64,000 nt of DNA from HKST-UBA85 sp035654775 (GTDB taxonomy: Bacteria > Bacteroidota > Bacteroidia > Flavobacteriales > Flavobacteriaceae): positions 46,044 to 110,043 of the forward strand of contig DASRWB010000022.1 of the NCBI GenBank assembly GCA_035654775.1. Reading direction: 5' to 3'. This document shows, one piece after another, positions 35,465-45,012 of the stretch; the first letter of the stretch is position 1, and every line of letters starts with the position of its first letter. Made by a program: the position numbers and the translations under genes. The notes beneath the pieces were generated by a model. The model was not told where the DNA came from. It did no database searches and saw only the letters and a list, made by a program, of their open reading frames with translations.

Positions 35465-36763
35465 TTATCTTCCAATTGAGCTGTAGTAAAACCCTTCGTT
35501 TTTTATTTCTTCCAGATCGTATAAATTCCTGCCATCAAAAATAGCCGGTGTTTCCATTTGTTTTTTCATTTTTCCGAAATCCGGTGTTCTAAAGATACTC
35601 CATTCGGTACAAATAACAAGCGCATCTGCATCGGTTAGGGCATCATACATGTCTTGAGCATAGGTAATCTGTGTTCCTAATTTTTTCTTGACATTGTTCA
35701 TGGCTTCCGGGTCAAATGCTTTTATTTTGGCACCTCTTTTTAAAAGTTCATCAATCATATACAGTGATGGTGCTTCGCGAATATCGTCAGTTTCGGGTTT
35801 AAAGGCCAATCCCCAAATGGCAATTTTTTTGTGGTTTAAATCGCCTTTAAAGTAGGCGTCTATTCGTGGCATTAAGATGGTTTTTTGAAGGTTGTTAACC
35901 TGTATTACGGCATTTAGGATGTTGAAGTGATATCCTGCGTCTTTTCCGGATTTATGCAGTGCCTTAACGTCTTTGGGGAAACACGACCCGCCATAACCTA
36001 TCCCCGGGAAAAGAAAGCGTTTCCCTATGCGAGAATCGGTTCCAATACCTACGCGAACTTTATCTACATCGGCACCAACAATTTCGCAAAAGTTGGCAAT
36101 TTCATTCATGAAAGTAATTTTCGTTGCCAGAAAAGCATTTGCGGCATATTTGGTTAATTCAGCCGATTTTTCGTCCATAATCAGTATTGGATTTCCCGAG
36201 CGCACAAAGGGTTTGTAAAGTTTTTTCATCAATTCAATAGCGCGTTCTGAGCTTGCTCCAACAACGATTCTTTCGGGTTTTAGGAAATCGTCTACCGCAA
36301 ATCCTTCGCGTAAAAATTCGGGGTTTGACACCACGTCAAATGGCACTTTGGTTTGTCGGGCTATGGTGTGGGTAACCAATGCTGCCGTGCCTACAGGAAC
36401 GGTACTTTTGTCAACAATAACTTTGTAGCTTTTCAGGAGTTTGGCAATGTCTTTTGCGGCACCCAAAACATAGGACAAATCTGCCGATCCGTCTTCATCT
36501 TCGGGAGTTGGTAATGCCAGAAAAATAATGTCGCCGTGTGTTATGCCTTCTTCAAGTGAGGTTGAAAAGGTTAATCTTTCGGCTTTTATATTTCGTTCAA
36601 AAAGTACGTCTAAATGCGGTTCGTATATAGGCACTTGGCCTTGTTGCATTTGTTGAACTTTGTTTTTGTCAATATCGATACATAGCACTTCGTTACCTGT
36701 TTCGGCCAAACAAGTTCCCGTTACTAAACCAACGTATCCTGTTCCTATTACTGAGATTTTCAT
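35465..36763 (-). CDS. ugd: UDP-glucose 6-dehydrogenase
   Basis: This 432-residue enzyme oxidises UDP-glucose to UDP-glucuronate with two NAD+. It shows the N-terminal Rossmann motif ISVIGTGYVGLVTGTCLAETG, the central helix SAELTKYAANAFLATKI, and the catalytic Cys in GGSCFPKD. Paired with the UDP-xylose synthase gene directly downstream, the UDP-glucose specificity is well supported compared with ManNAc or GDP-mannose dehydrogenases. Confidence 0.93.
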   Translation of the reverse strand: MKISVIGTGYVGLVTGTCLAETGNEVLCIDIDKNKVQQMQQGQVPIYEPHLDVLFERNIKAERLTFSTSLEEGITHGDIIFLALPTPEDEDGSADLSYVLGAAKDIAKLLKSYKVIVDKSTVPVGTAALVTHTIARQTKVPFDVVSNPEFLREGFAVDDFLKPERIVVGASSERAIELMKKLYKPFVRSGNPILIMDEKSAELTKYAANAFLATKITFMNEIANFCEIVGADVDKVRVGIGTDSRIGKRFLFPGIGYGGSCFPKDVKALHKSGKDAGYHFNILNAVIQVNNLQKTILMPRIDAYFKGDLNHKKIAIWGLAFKPETDDIREAPSLYMIDELLKRGAKIKAFDPEAMNNVKKKLGTQITYAQDMYDALTDADALVICTEWSIFRTPDFGKMKKQMETPAIFDGRNLYDLEEIKNEGFYYSSIGR

Positions 36764-36819
36764 ATATGATTCATTTGGGGTAAAAATATGAATTTTGAGA
36801 GTTTTGTGCTTGTTTTCTT

Positions 36820-38049
36820 TTACTTTAATTCTTTAAAGCCTGCATTGACAAATGCACAATAGAAAATAATGAAAAAAAGAACGCCTCGTTGAACCCAAAG
36901 TACAGATTCTGAAAAAAACCAAATGGTCATCAAAATACCAAACATGAAAAAAATAAATGACTTGGTCTTACTTGCTTTGTACAAAAGAAAAGAAATCAGT
37001 GTTAGTAACAGTAAAAGTCCGATAACTCCGGATTCTGCAAGCACTTGTGCATATAGATTATGATAATTGTAGGTGTGATATCCGGGATATGTATTGAGGG
37101 CAATATGTCTTTCTTTTAGATTGTCTCGTGAAGCAAAAAGCCCAAATCCACTAAAAAAAATACGCTCTTCCCGGATTTGCTCTTTTAAAATTCGCAGTTG
37201 TAACATTCTGAAAGAGGTTCCGGTCCAGGGATATACTTTGTTAAATTTTTCGTTATTCACTACCTCTTCAATATTTGTTTTGCTTTCTGCAATAATTCTG
37301 TTGATAATAGGTTTGCTTAATATAAAAACAGCCAGTAATCCGAGGAGTATGATGCTCCATTTTTTTTTGAAAAAGGAAACGGGATTTTTAATGAATTTCA
37401 TCAGGTATACAACTATTCCTGTGATTGTGATGAAAATTATTGTTTTTGAGGACAATAAAAGAATCATGACAAGAAGAAACAGGGCTAAAAACAGATGCAT
37501 TATCTTTTTTTGCCTACCAGAGATTACATAAAAAAAACTTAATGCAAAATAGGCTGATACATACACTGCATTCAGGTCTAAATCTTGAACTAGGTTGTGG
37601 TATGTAAACTGTTGTATGTCTTTGGTTTCAAAATATCTAATTGAAGCAGATACAATAAAAAACACTGCTAAAACAACATTAGCCGTTGTAAAAAACTTTA
37701 ATATTATTTTCAGTTGTCTTACTGAAATTTTAGGCATTATCGAAAAGGCAATGGGAACAAGCAAAAGGCTTAACAGCCTGAAAGCGCCTGTTAAGGTTAA
37801 TGCTTTATCCATAGACCAAAAGTATGTTGAAGCCAAATAGAGATAGAGTAATACAGGAAGAAACAGTTGAAGGGTAAAAGTTGGTTTTTTTAAGTTTTTG
37901 AAGTAGAAAAAAAAAGTGTAGGTAATAAATGCTCCTAGCGCTATACTGCTGTATGCATAGCCTAATAACAAAAACGAAGTTGTTATCCCTAATAGATAAA
38001 CAGGTATATCATCTTTATTTACTTTCAGGTGCTTTAAAGAGGCATTCAT
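36820..38049 (-). CDS. O-antigen ligase/polymerase family membrane protein
   Basis: This 409-residue protein has about 11-12 membrane helices and a periplasmic loop containing YPWTGTSFRMLQLRILKEQIR and HTYNYHNLYAQVLAESGVIGLL, typical of Wzy_C/WaaL-type enzymes. It may ligate or polymerise glycan repeats on the periplasmic side. A second protein of this class lies at 40260-41507, so one could be the polymerase and the other the ligase; the sequence does not say which. Its start overlaps the end of the DUF1972-type glycosyltransferase gene by 35 bases. Confidence 0.82.
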   Translation of the reverse strand: MNASLKHLKVNKDDIPVYLLGITTSFLLLGYAYSSIALGAFITYTFFFYFKNLKKPTFTLQLFLPVLLYLYLASTYFWSMDKALTLTGAFRLLSLLLVPIAFSIMPKISVRQLKIILKFFTTANVVLAVFFIVSASIRYFETKDIQQFTYHNLVQDLDLNAVYVSAYFALSFFYVISGRQKKIMHLFLALFLLVMILLLSSKTIIFITITGIVVYLMKFIKNPVSFFKKKWSIILLGLLAVFILSKPIINRIIAESKTNIEEVVNNEKFNKVYPWTGTSFRMLQLRILKEQIREERIFFSGFGLFASRDNLKERHIALNTYPGYHTYNYHNLYAQVLAESGVIGLLLLLTLISFLLYKASKTKSFIFFMFGILMTIWFFSESVLWVQRGVLFFIIFYCAFVNAGFKELK

Positions 38050-39136
38050 TGATAAAATCTAGATAATTTTTATTTATTATATCCCAGTTAAATTGATTTT
38101 CTATGGCTTGGTAATTGTTTTCAATTCGTTGTTTGTAATTCTTTTTTTGAGTGGCTTCAATAATGGTTTTTACCTCTTCTTTACAAAGAAAGTATAACGC
38201 ATTTTCATTTAATATTGCTTTGTTAAATTCGTTGTTGTGAGCAATGATTAACGCTTTACTGGCCATAGCTTCAAGTAAAGAAGGATTTGTTCCGCCAACC
38301 GAATGTCCGTGAAAATAAAGATTTGAGTAATACCTAAGGTTGTTTAAGTCGTTTAAATTGTAAATTCCTCCCAAAAACCTAATGTTTGTGTCTTTAAATT
38401 TATTTTTTAAATACTTCCCGAATTTATTTACATCGTGTTTTCCTATAACCAGAAAAGGGTCTTTTACCTCAGAGAGTATCACACCGTCCAGTATGGTTTC
38501 TATATTGTTTTCAGGCTCAAGTCTAGCAATTAATAAATTATAATGATACGGTTTTACCTGATATTTGCTTATTATTTTTTCATCAGGTGAGTTAAAAAGA
38601 TGTGCGCCGTAGGCTATATATTTTGCATTTTTTGAATATTTGTTTTTTAAGTATTGTTTTATCCCAATTGAATCTGCAATGAGGTAATCGCTGTTTTTAA
38701 CAGCTAGTTTTTCAGCATATTTCAGAAATTGCTGAATGGGTTTAGGATACTTAGATCTTTTCCATTCCAATCCATCCATATTTGTAATTACAATAGGTTT
38801 AGAAGGTAACAGCTTATTCCAGATGGAGCTGCTGGTATAGCCCAATTGAAGTATCACATCAAAATTCCGTTTTCTGGAATCAATTATGCAATTGTAATCA
38901 TAAACAAACTGTCCAATTGTCCCAACTTTATTTTCGGGATCAAAGCAATGGATAATTTGCACTTCTTTGAAGCTGTTTTTTTTATAGGGATGTGTGGACG
39001 AGTTGTAAACAAAAACCTGATGTCCTAATTGGGCTAAGTACACAGATAAAAATTCAGCAAACTGCTCGAAACCTCCATGATAATTTGGAATTCCACGGGT
39101 TCCTAAAATGCAGATGTTTAACTTTTTATTTTCCAT
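38015..39136 (-). CDS. DUF1972-type glycosyltransferase
   Basis: This 373-residue GT-B enzyme opens with NICILGTRGIPNYHGGFEQFAE, the hallmark of DUF1972 glycosyltransferases such as rhamnosyltransferases of streptococcal capsules. It continues with NMDGLEWKRSKYP, LLIARLEPENNIETIL in the nucleotide-sugar domain, and HSVGGTNPSLLEAMASKALIIAH. Rhamnose transfer would fit the rfbBACD genes nearby, but this is inference. It overlaps both neighbours. Confidence 0.85.
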   Translation of the reverse strand: MENKKLNICILGTRGIPNYHGGFEQFAEFLSVYLAQLGHQVFVYNSSTHPYKKNSFKEVQIIHCFDPENKVGTIGQFVYDYNCIIDSRKRNFDVILQLGYTSSSIWNKLLPSKPIVITNMDGLEWKRSKYPKPIQQFLKYAEKLAVKNSDYLIADSIGIKQYLKNKYSKNAKYIAYGAHLFNSPDEKIISKYQVKPYHYNLLIARLEPENNIETILDGVILSEVKDPFLVIGKHDVNKFGKYLKNKFKDTNIRFLGGIYNLNDLNNLRYYSNLYFHGHSVGGTNPSLLEAMASKALIIAHNNEFNKAILNENALYFLCKEEVKTIIEATQKKNYKQRIENNYQAIENQFNWDIINKNYLDFINECLFKAPESK

Positions 39137-40256
39137 GAAGTAAAGCTATCAAAATATCTGCTGTTTTGTTCCAGTTATACACTTCTTTTATTTTTGAAGA
39201 TATTGCTTTAAAATCTTCCTTAACTTTTTGACTTTCTGCATTTTCTATTACTTCTGTTATTTTTTCTTTAGTGCTTTTTATATTTGTGGCGTCAAGAAAG
39301 TAATCTTTAAAAAAGGTGAAATCTGTCATTGCTGTTGTGTTGGAGCATAATGTTGGTGTTTTTAAAACAGCACTTTCAATGGGAGGAATTCCAAAACCTT
39401 CACATAGTGAAGGAAAAACGGAAATTGTGGCTGCGTTGTAAAATTTTACCAACTCTTCATTAGAAACATTTTCAATTTGTATCACACTGTCGCCCGATTT
39501 GTCATTTGTTTCTTTTATCACTCTTTCAAGCTTTGTGTCTTTAAAGCTTGTTTTTCCAATAAGTACCAGCGAAATACCATTCTTCCAAAGTTCTAATTCT
39601 GAGTATGCTTTCACTAAAAATAAGTGATTTTTTCTTGGTTCAATTCTACTTACATATAAAATAAAGTTTTCAATGTTGTAGGCGCTCTTAATATAAGCAT
39701 TATGCTCTTGTTTGTTGTAGTCTTGTTTATAAATTTCTGCCACGGCATTGGGCAGTACGGTAATGGTTTTATTTTTTAGCTTAAAAAAATGCTTGATCTG
39801 ATTTGCTGCATACCTTGAAACCGTTGTAATATAAGCTGCTTTTTTTGCAGAGCGTTTAAATAAAAAATGGTTTTTTATCCGGTAAGTTCTCGGAAAAAAC
39901 TCCGGGTATTCCAGGAACAGTACATCGTGTATGGTTACGATGTACTTACAGTTTTTGTTCAGAAACAAGGGAAGATAATAATTGAAATGTGCAAAATCAA
40001 AATGAAACTTGTTTATTATTTTAGGAATTTCATAGAGTAACCTGATATATTTATTTCTGTATTTTAACTTAATGAATTTAATATTTGAATTGCCCCGAAA
40101 TTCATTTTTTAGATTTTGTATATCAAAAGCAGCCAAATGAAACTCGATGTTACCGGCATTCTTTACTCTTTCTGAGCTGTAAATTCCTTTCAGAAAAGTT
40201 CTTATTCCTTGGTGGGATTCATCAAATGTATGTGCGTCAACAAAAACTTTTATCAT
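39126..40256 (-). CDS. Family 4 (GT1-like) glycosyltransferase
   Basis: This 376-residue GT-B enzyme has the acceptor-side start KVFVDAHTFDESHQGIRTFLKG, VTIHDVLFLEYPEFFP, the donor-domain sequence FILYVSRIEPRKNHLFLVKAY, and the E-x7-E-like loop FPSLCEGFGIPPIESAVLKTP. It probably adds one sugar to the lipid-linked repeat unit; many relatives use GDP-mannose, but donor identity is open. It overlaps the downstream gene by 11 bases and follows the polymerase by 3 bases. Confidence 0.87.
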   Translation of the reverse strand: MIKVFVDAHTFDESHQGIRTFLKGIYSSERVKNAGNIEFHLAAFDIQNLKNEFRGNSNIKFIKLKYRNKYIRLLYEIPKIINKFHFDFAHFNYYLPLFLNKNCKYIVTIHDVLFLEYPEFFPRTYRIKNHFLFKRSAKKAAYITTVSRYAANQIKHFFKLKNKTITVLPNAVAEIYKQDYNKQEHNAYIKSAYNIENFILYVSRIEPRKNHLFLVKAYSELELWKNGISLVLIGKTSFKDTKLERVIKETNDKSGDSVIQIENVSNEELVKFYNAATISVFPSLCEGFGIPPIESAVLKTPTLCSNTTAMTDFTFFKDYFLDATNIKSTKEKITEVIENAESQKVKEDFKAISSKIKEVYNWNKTADILIALLHGK

Positions 40257-40259
40257 CCG

Positions 40260-41507
40260 TTACACTTGCTGAGGTTGTGAAATTCGCATTCTTTCATTTT
40301 TAACTTTTGTAGCCATCCAGATTCCGAATAAAAAAATGGAGAATTCTCCGGGCCTGAAAAAACCGGTAATTACAAAGCTGTTGTAAAGCATATATATACT
40401 GGTTGCCAACAGCATCTTGTTATATAAAATACTATGCGGTGTGGACTTAAACTTTTGGTTATTGACGAATATAAGTGAAATAAACAAAAGGTAAAGAGCA
40501 AGTCCTAGTATTCCTGTTTTAAAAAGCACATTTACAAAACCATTATGAATGGATGGTACTTCATAATATTTTTCTCCATCTAAATATACATACGTTTCCA
40601 AATCTACCTGAGCACCAAACCCCATACCTACGAGCCATGCTTTCGGGCCGACTTCTTCTATTTGTTCAATGGCTTTGCTTGCTTCATATGCTCTCCAGTG
40701 TTCCCATAACTCTCTGCGATCATTGACAATTTCCTTTGTGTTTATAGGTTTAAAAACCTCTGAAAAACTGTTTTGAGTTTTGTAGATAAATGCTTTAAAT
40801 CCTGTAGAGTCTCGGTTGGTTTCTACTGAAGAAATGGTAATTCCCAAAGCAATAGCCACTAGAAAGAAAACAAATAGTCCTTTGAGAAATTTTTTATTGA
40901 AAAACATGTATCCTTTGTAAGCTATATAAAAAACAAACAAAAGTATAAACATGGTTCTCGACAAATACAAGATAAATGATAATGATATTATGTAAACTAC
41001 CAGTTTTCTATATCTTTTAAAAACCGTAACGTAAGGCGTGAAAAATAAAAATACTAAACCTACCAATTCAATGTGGTTTTGCTTTCCACCTAGACCTCTT
41101 AAATACACATAAGAGTCTATGTTGCTGAAATTTACTAGAATTACAAATAAGTGCTTTAAGGCAAAGAAAGCTGACAAGACTACGACTGTATTAAACACAA
41201 AGGTTGTTGAGTGAATTCGTTTTACACAATAGTATGCGGCCAAAAGCAACACTATAGGTCTGGCGAAATACACAAAATCTTTAATAATGTCTCGCCAAAA
41301 ATACTCCACATTCAATCCTGATATAAGTCCTATTGTTAAAATGACTGACAAAATAATTGACCCAATAGCTATGTCTCTGTTAATAAAACTGGAAACTGAG
41401 AGTAACAGCGTAATACACGAAAATATAAAGGATAACTCTATGGAATAGGTAGAGGTAAAATAAACCAGCAGAATTAAGCAAAATTTGTATATGTATTGAG
41501 GTAACAC
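40260..41507 (-). CDS. O-antigen polymerase (Wzy-like)
   Basis: This 415-residue membrane protein has about 11 helices and a large loop (NDRRELWEHWRAYEASKAIEQIEEVGPKAWLVGMGFGAQ) before a helix with VPSIHNGFVNVLFKTGILGL, the usual Wzy/WaaL layout. The start is GTG. Its first bases overlap the promoter of the divergent sulfotransferase gene. Candidate for the repeat-unit polymerase of the locus. Confidence 0.8.
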   Translation of the reverse strand: MLPQYIYKFCLILLVYFTSTYSIELSFIFSCITLLLSVSSFINRDIAIGSIILSVILTIGLISGLNVEYFWRDIIKDFVYFARPIVLLLAAYYCVKRIHSTTFVFNTVVVLSAFFALKHLFVILVNFSNIDSYVYLRGLGGKQNHIELVGLVFLFFTPYVTVFKRYRKLVVYIISLSFILYLSRTMFILLFVFYIAYKGYMFFNKKFLKGLFVFFLVAIALGITISSVETNRDSTGFKAFIYKTQNSFSEVFKPINTKEIVNDRRELWEHWRAYEASKAIEQIEEVGPKAWLVGMGFGAQVDLETYVYLDGEKYYEVPSIHNGFVNVLFKTGILGLALYLLFISLIFVNNQKFKSTPHSILYNKMLLATSIYMLYNSFVITGFFRPGEFSIFLFGIWMATKVKNERMRISQPQQV

Positions 41508-41526
41508 TTTTAATTAATTATCTTTG
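41496..41526 (+). promoter_or_regulatory. Promoter of the plus-strand sulfotransferase
   Basis: TTG (41496-41498), a 20-base spacer, then TATCTTTG (41519-41526): both boxes match the Bacteroidota consensus. It overlaps the start of the divergent polymerase gene (GTG at 41505-41507), so transcription of the two may be mutually exclusive. Confidence 0.75.
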
Positions 41527-41552
41527 ACGCTCTAATTTATTTTCACTAAAAC

Positions 41553-42194
41553 ATGAGGATTTCGCACAAAAATAAGTTTATATTCTTTAGCAATCCCAAA
41601 ACAGGCTCTGAAAGTTTAAGAGAAATGTTAACACCTTATTCCGAAGTCTTTGACGTGCCTTTTAAAGAAGCCACAAATAAATTTCCTTACTATTCGCACA
41701 TAAGTCCAAAAGAGGTAAAGCTTATCTTTGAAAAAGAGGGATTAAATTTTGACGAATATTATAAAATTGTTTGCACCCGAAATCCTTTTAATCGGTTAGT
41801 TTCACTGTACGAAATGATTTATCAAAATTGGCCGGTAAAACCTCCGTTTTACTATTGGTTGAAATCAACAAAGCCCTATGGCAAAGGCGGCGGCGGGAAA
41901 AAAACTGACCGATGGCGAATGTATGGAACCTATGCGTTGAAAAACTATATTAGTGACGATAATGGCCGTGTTCTAGTCGATAAAATTATCTGTTTGGAAA
42001 ATTTTAATACTGAAATACCCAAACTTTTTGAACAATTGCACATTCCGCTACCTACGGATTTTAAAATTGTCAAAAAAAATGTACGAAAAAGAAGCAAACC
42101 GTTGTCAAAATACTACAGCGATAAATCCAAACAATTAGTATATGAGCGTTATGCTTGGGAAATCAATGAGTTTGGGTATAGTTTCCCGGGCTGA
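41553..42194 (+). CDS. Sulfotransferase (family 2 type)
   Basis: This 213-residue protein has a PAPS 5'-phosphosulfate loop FFSNPKTGSESLREML near the N-terminus and the 3'-phosphate segment IVCTRNPFNRLVSLYEMIY, followed by a C-terminal region like that of carbohydrate sulfotransferases (FGYSFP end). It should transfer sulfate from PAPS to a glycan. It is the only plus-strand gene inside a 23 kb minus-strand series and has its own promoter, so sulfation by this enzyme could be switched separately. Confidence 0.85.
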   Translation: MRISHKNKFIFFSNPKTGSESLREMLTPYSEVFDVPFKEATNKFPYYSHISPKEVKLIFEKEGLNFDEYYKIVCTRNPFNRLVSLYEMIYQNWPVKPPFYYWLKSTKPYGKGGGGKKTDRWRMYGTYALKNYISDDNGRVLVDKIICLENFNTEIPKLFEQLHIPLPTDFKIVKKNVRKRSKPLSKYYSDKSKQLVYERYAWEINEFGYSFPG

Positions 42195-42201
42195 AACAGG
42201 T

Positions 42202-43110
42202 TTAAAACCATTTCTCCGTGAAATCAACGTTTAACATTTTGCTGAGCCTTGCTATATCTTCAGCAAAATACGCTCTAAGTTCTTCTCTGGTTTTTGGGTC
42301 TAAGGATACGGATTTTGATTCTGAAACAAATAAAGTTTGCTTTATTTTATCAATATCCGATTGAGTTAAAATTTGTCTAGCCACTTTTTTTAGCGGACTA
42401 TTTCTTACAACATTAAGAAACTTGGCATGTCTTAAATACCCTACTTTGTTTTTCTCAATTTTGGTTTCTTGAAGCTTTACAGGTTTGTTTTCAATTCCTA
42501 AAAAACTTGTTATTTCTCGCATGGTAGTCTCTATGTTTTCTATCCACTCTTCATATATTATTACCTTTATCTGGCTGGCTGGAAAAACATCAAAGTATTT
42601 TTTAATTTGGTTGTAGTAAAGACTCATTTTTAGATACTCATTGCTTCCGCCCCATTTAGGTTTTACTTCAGCCTCAAGCGCTTTTTTAAAATTTTTATGC
42701 TGCTCCATTCCTATGTAATAATTCATTTTGTAGTGGCTGAATGCTCTATCTATAGGGTTTCTAAGGCTTATCATAATTTTAGCCTCAGCATTGTGTTCGT
42801 AAATTTTTTGAGCGGTATTTAAATCCCATAAATACGACGGGCTGATATCTCCTTTTATTTGATTCGCTTTTGAATTCAGGTATAATGCGTCGTAAATTTT
42901 GCGTGAATTGATAATTTTAGAATGATACACTTTATTTTTCTCAGGCGCTGCATAATCTTCTTTTATATAGGATTCTACCTCTGAAAAAAAATTAGGTTCT
43001 TTTACGTTGGGCAAAAAAACATTTGGATGGTTATTGAGATAATTGTAAATAAACGTTGTTCCGCTTCGGGCTGCACCTACAAGAAAAAAATCAATTTTGT
43101 TATCCTTCAT
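42202..43110 (-). CDS. Sulfotransferase (family 1 type)
   Basis: This 302-residue enzyme has the PAPS-binding loop FLVGAARSGTTFIYNYL, the catalytic/structural HPNVFLPNVKEPNFF, the 3'-phosphate motif MISLRNPIDRAFSHYKMN, and a C-terminal EEWIENIETTMREITSFLGI region typical of heparan-type sulfotransferases. It should sulfate the polysaccharide using PAPS from the nearby cysC/D/N genes. Its start overlaps the flippase stop by 4 bases. Confidence 0.9.
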   Translation of the reverse strand: MKDNKIDFFLVGAARSGTTFIYNYLNNHPNVFLPNVKEPNFFSEVESYIKEDYAAPEKNKVYHSKIINSRKIYDALYLNSKANQIKGDISPSYLWDLNTAQKIYEHNAEAKIMISLRNPIDRAFSHYKMNYYIGMEQHKNFKKALEAEVKPKWGGSNEYLKMSLYYNQIKKYFDVFPASQIKVIIYEEWIENIETTMREITSFLGIENKPVKLQETKIEKNKVGYLRHAKFLNVVRNSPLKKVARQILTQSDIDKIKQTLFVSESKSVSLDPKTREELRAYFAEDIARLSKMLNVDFTEKWF

Positions 43111-44447
43111 GTTTTTTTAAAAAAAATATTCATGGGGTTGTAAAAGGAAATTATTCCTTCTTTATATTTCAAATAAACCGCCGCGCCTATATTCCAAAAC
43201 ATCATGCTTAAAACGGTTGCCGTTGCAGCGCCAATTCCACCAAAACGTGGTGTAAGCATTAGGGTAAGCGCAATATTAAGCAGTAAGGCAATTAATATAA
43301 AGTTTTGATAAACCTTTTGTTTTCCTATCATTTGTAAAATAATTCCTACTGAACCGGCAAAAGAATTTGTCATTTGTCCAATACATAAAATTATTAAAAT
43401 TGTTTTGCCTACAATGTATTCATCACCAAAAATTCCCAACAGAAACTCATTAAATATAACTATTAATCCAATAACTACCGAACTGATAAAGAAATTCAAT
43501 TTAGCCGAAAAATGAATTAATTTTTTATAATGTGATTGATTGTTTTCATTATAACTTTTGGCAATTTTAGGGGCTAATATTGAATTTATGGCCAGTAAAG
43601 TAAGTGTTGAAAATGTTGCTATCTTCAGGCAAACATTATATATCCCAACATTAGACTCCAACTCAAAAACACCTAAAATAAAGGTGTCTATCCATCCCAG
43701 AAAAATTAAGATGGAGGAAGATAACATCATGGGAAGCGAATCTCTTATAAAACCCCAGGAATTGGTTTGAATACTGTGTTCGGTTTTTTTAAATTTTGAA
43801 ACTGTTATTAGAAACGCTACTATCGAGGTAACCAAGATACCGTAAAAATGGGCTTTAGCTGTAATTAGCGGAGAGTCGCTTACATAGGAAAGAAAGACTA
43901 TCATTAAAAAACTAAACAGGTATCTGCTTGTTTGACTTATAAAAGAAAAAGTAATAATATTGGTGTTTGCCCTTGACACTCCGGCACAAATTAACGTTAC
44001 AGACCAAAAGGGAATACTTAGCAATATCCAGTTTAAATAGGGAACCAGTTCCGGTTTGGCAACTTTAAATAAATCAATAGCTATTGTATACCTAATACTA
44101 AATATGAGAAGACTTAACAAAGAAGATAACACAAAGGATTTAACAATCAATTTATAAAACAACTTGGAATCTTTCTTGTTCTCGTCAGCGGAATAATATC
44201 TTACTACATTCAAGTCTAAACCTAGTGTGCCAAATGTACTTACAATCATAAAAATGGAAATGCAAACCGAATACAACCCCAAAACAGAAGAGTTAAACAT
44301 TCGGGCAATGAATATGGTAAGACCATAGCTTAACAAAATTCCAACACCTCGAATAGCTATATAGGAAGCACCTTTGCTCAGTATCTCGCTAAAATCAGAA
44401 TCTTGGGTTAATTTTTGAAGTTGAGTATTAAGTTTTTTTTTTAACAA
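43107..44447 (-). CDS. Polysaccharide flippase (Wzx-like)
   Basis: This 446-residue membrane protein has about 12 helices and typical motifs (GASYIAIRGVGILLSYGLTIFIARMF; PRFGGIGAATATVLSMMFWNIGA). It should flip the undecaprenyl-linked repeat unit of this locus. The apparent start is TTG at 44447, as no ATG occurs before the first helix. It lies in an AT-rich stretch with the lipoprotein and sulfotransferase genes. Confidence 0.88.
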   Translation of the reverse strand: MLKKKLNTQLQKLTQDSDFSEILSKGASYIAIRGVGILLSYGLTIFIARMFNSSVLGLYSVCISIFMIVSTFGTLGLDLNVVRYYSADENKKDSKLFYKLIVKSFVLSSLLSLLIFSIRYTIAIDLFKVAKPELVPYLNWILLSIPFWSVTLICAGVSRANTNIITFSFISQTSRYLFSFLMIVFLSYVSDSPLITAKAHFYGILVTSIVAFLITVSKFKKTEHSIQTNSWGFIRDSLPMMLSSSILIFLGWIDTFILGVFELESNVGIYNVCLKIATFSTLTLLAINSILAPKIAKSYNENNQSHYKKLIHFSAKLNFFISSVVIGLIVIFNEFLLGIFGDEYIVGKTILIILCIGQMTNSFAGSVGIILQMIGKQKVYQNFILIALLLNIALTLMLTPRFGGIGAATATVLSMMFWNIGAAVYLKYKEGIISFYNPMNIFFKKT

Positions 44448-44465
44448 AGTAATGTGTTGCTAAAT

Positions 44466-44996
44466 TTATTTAAACTGATTTATTAATTTCTGCCTTAAAG
44501 AAAACGAAGGATAAAGTTGTCCCTCAACTTTTTTAACTTTTAATAGCTTGCTGTCGGGCTGAATTTCTATAAATTTATTAAAAACAAGGTAATCATTTAA
44601 ATCTGAAGCTTTAGATAGGGTAAAAACTTTTTCTCCGTAAGTGATGGTTATGCTTTTTATTTCAATTGTTTTTTCTGCTTGGTTTCCTAAATGGAACATA
44701 ATATTCTTGGAAAGATTGCCACTATCAAACACTACGTTCATCTCATCAAAATCTGATGTGGGAAACACCTCTTCTGAAAAATGTATCGATTTCTTCTGAA
44801 ATTCATCAATGATTACATTGTTCATCATAATTTTAAAAATATCTGCTGCATCTGTTTTAAAAACAAACGAAATGTTTAAGCTGGGTTTAGTGTCTTCAAC
44901 GGGCTTCTGTTTTTCAATAGTTTCCGGCTCTGAGTTGTTTTTACATCCGGTCAGTGTTACTATTGCCAGTAAAAGAATTGATATTGTTTTTTTCAT
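44466..44996 (-). CDS. Lipoprotein, related to the one at 46298-46855
   Basis: This 176-residue predicted lipoprotein has the lipobox LTLTGC (Cys18). The mature part is a likely beta-sandwich: FVFKTDAADIFKIMMNN, then IMFHLGNQAEKTIEIKSITITYG. The same order of strands and the same D-x-FK and IKSI-I motifs appear in the lipoprotein on the other side of cysN, so the two look like diverged duplicates. Similar sandwiches occur as extra domains in glycosyltransferases; a glycan-binding role is a guess. Confidence 0.6.
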   Translation of the reverse strand: MKKTISILLLAIVTLTGCKNNSEPETIEKQKPVEDTKPSLNISFVFKTDAADIFKIMMNNVIIDEFQKKSIHFSEEVFPTSDFDEMNVVFDSGNLSKNIMFHLGNQAEKTIEIKSITITYGEKVFTLSKASDLNDYLVFNKFIEIQPDSKLLKVKKVEGQLYPSFSLRQKLINQFK

Positions 44997-45012
44997 GGTT
45001 AAATGTGTTTTT

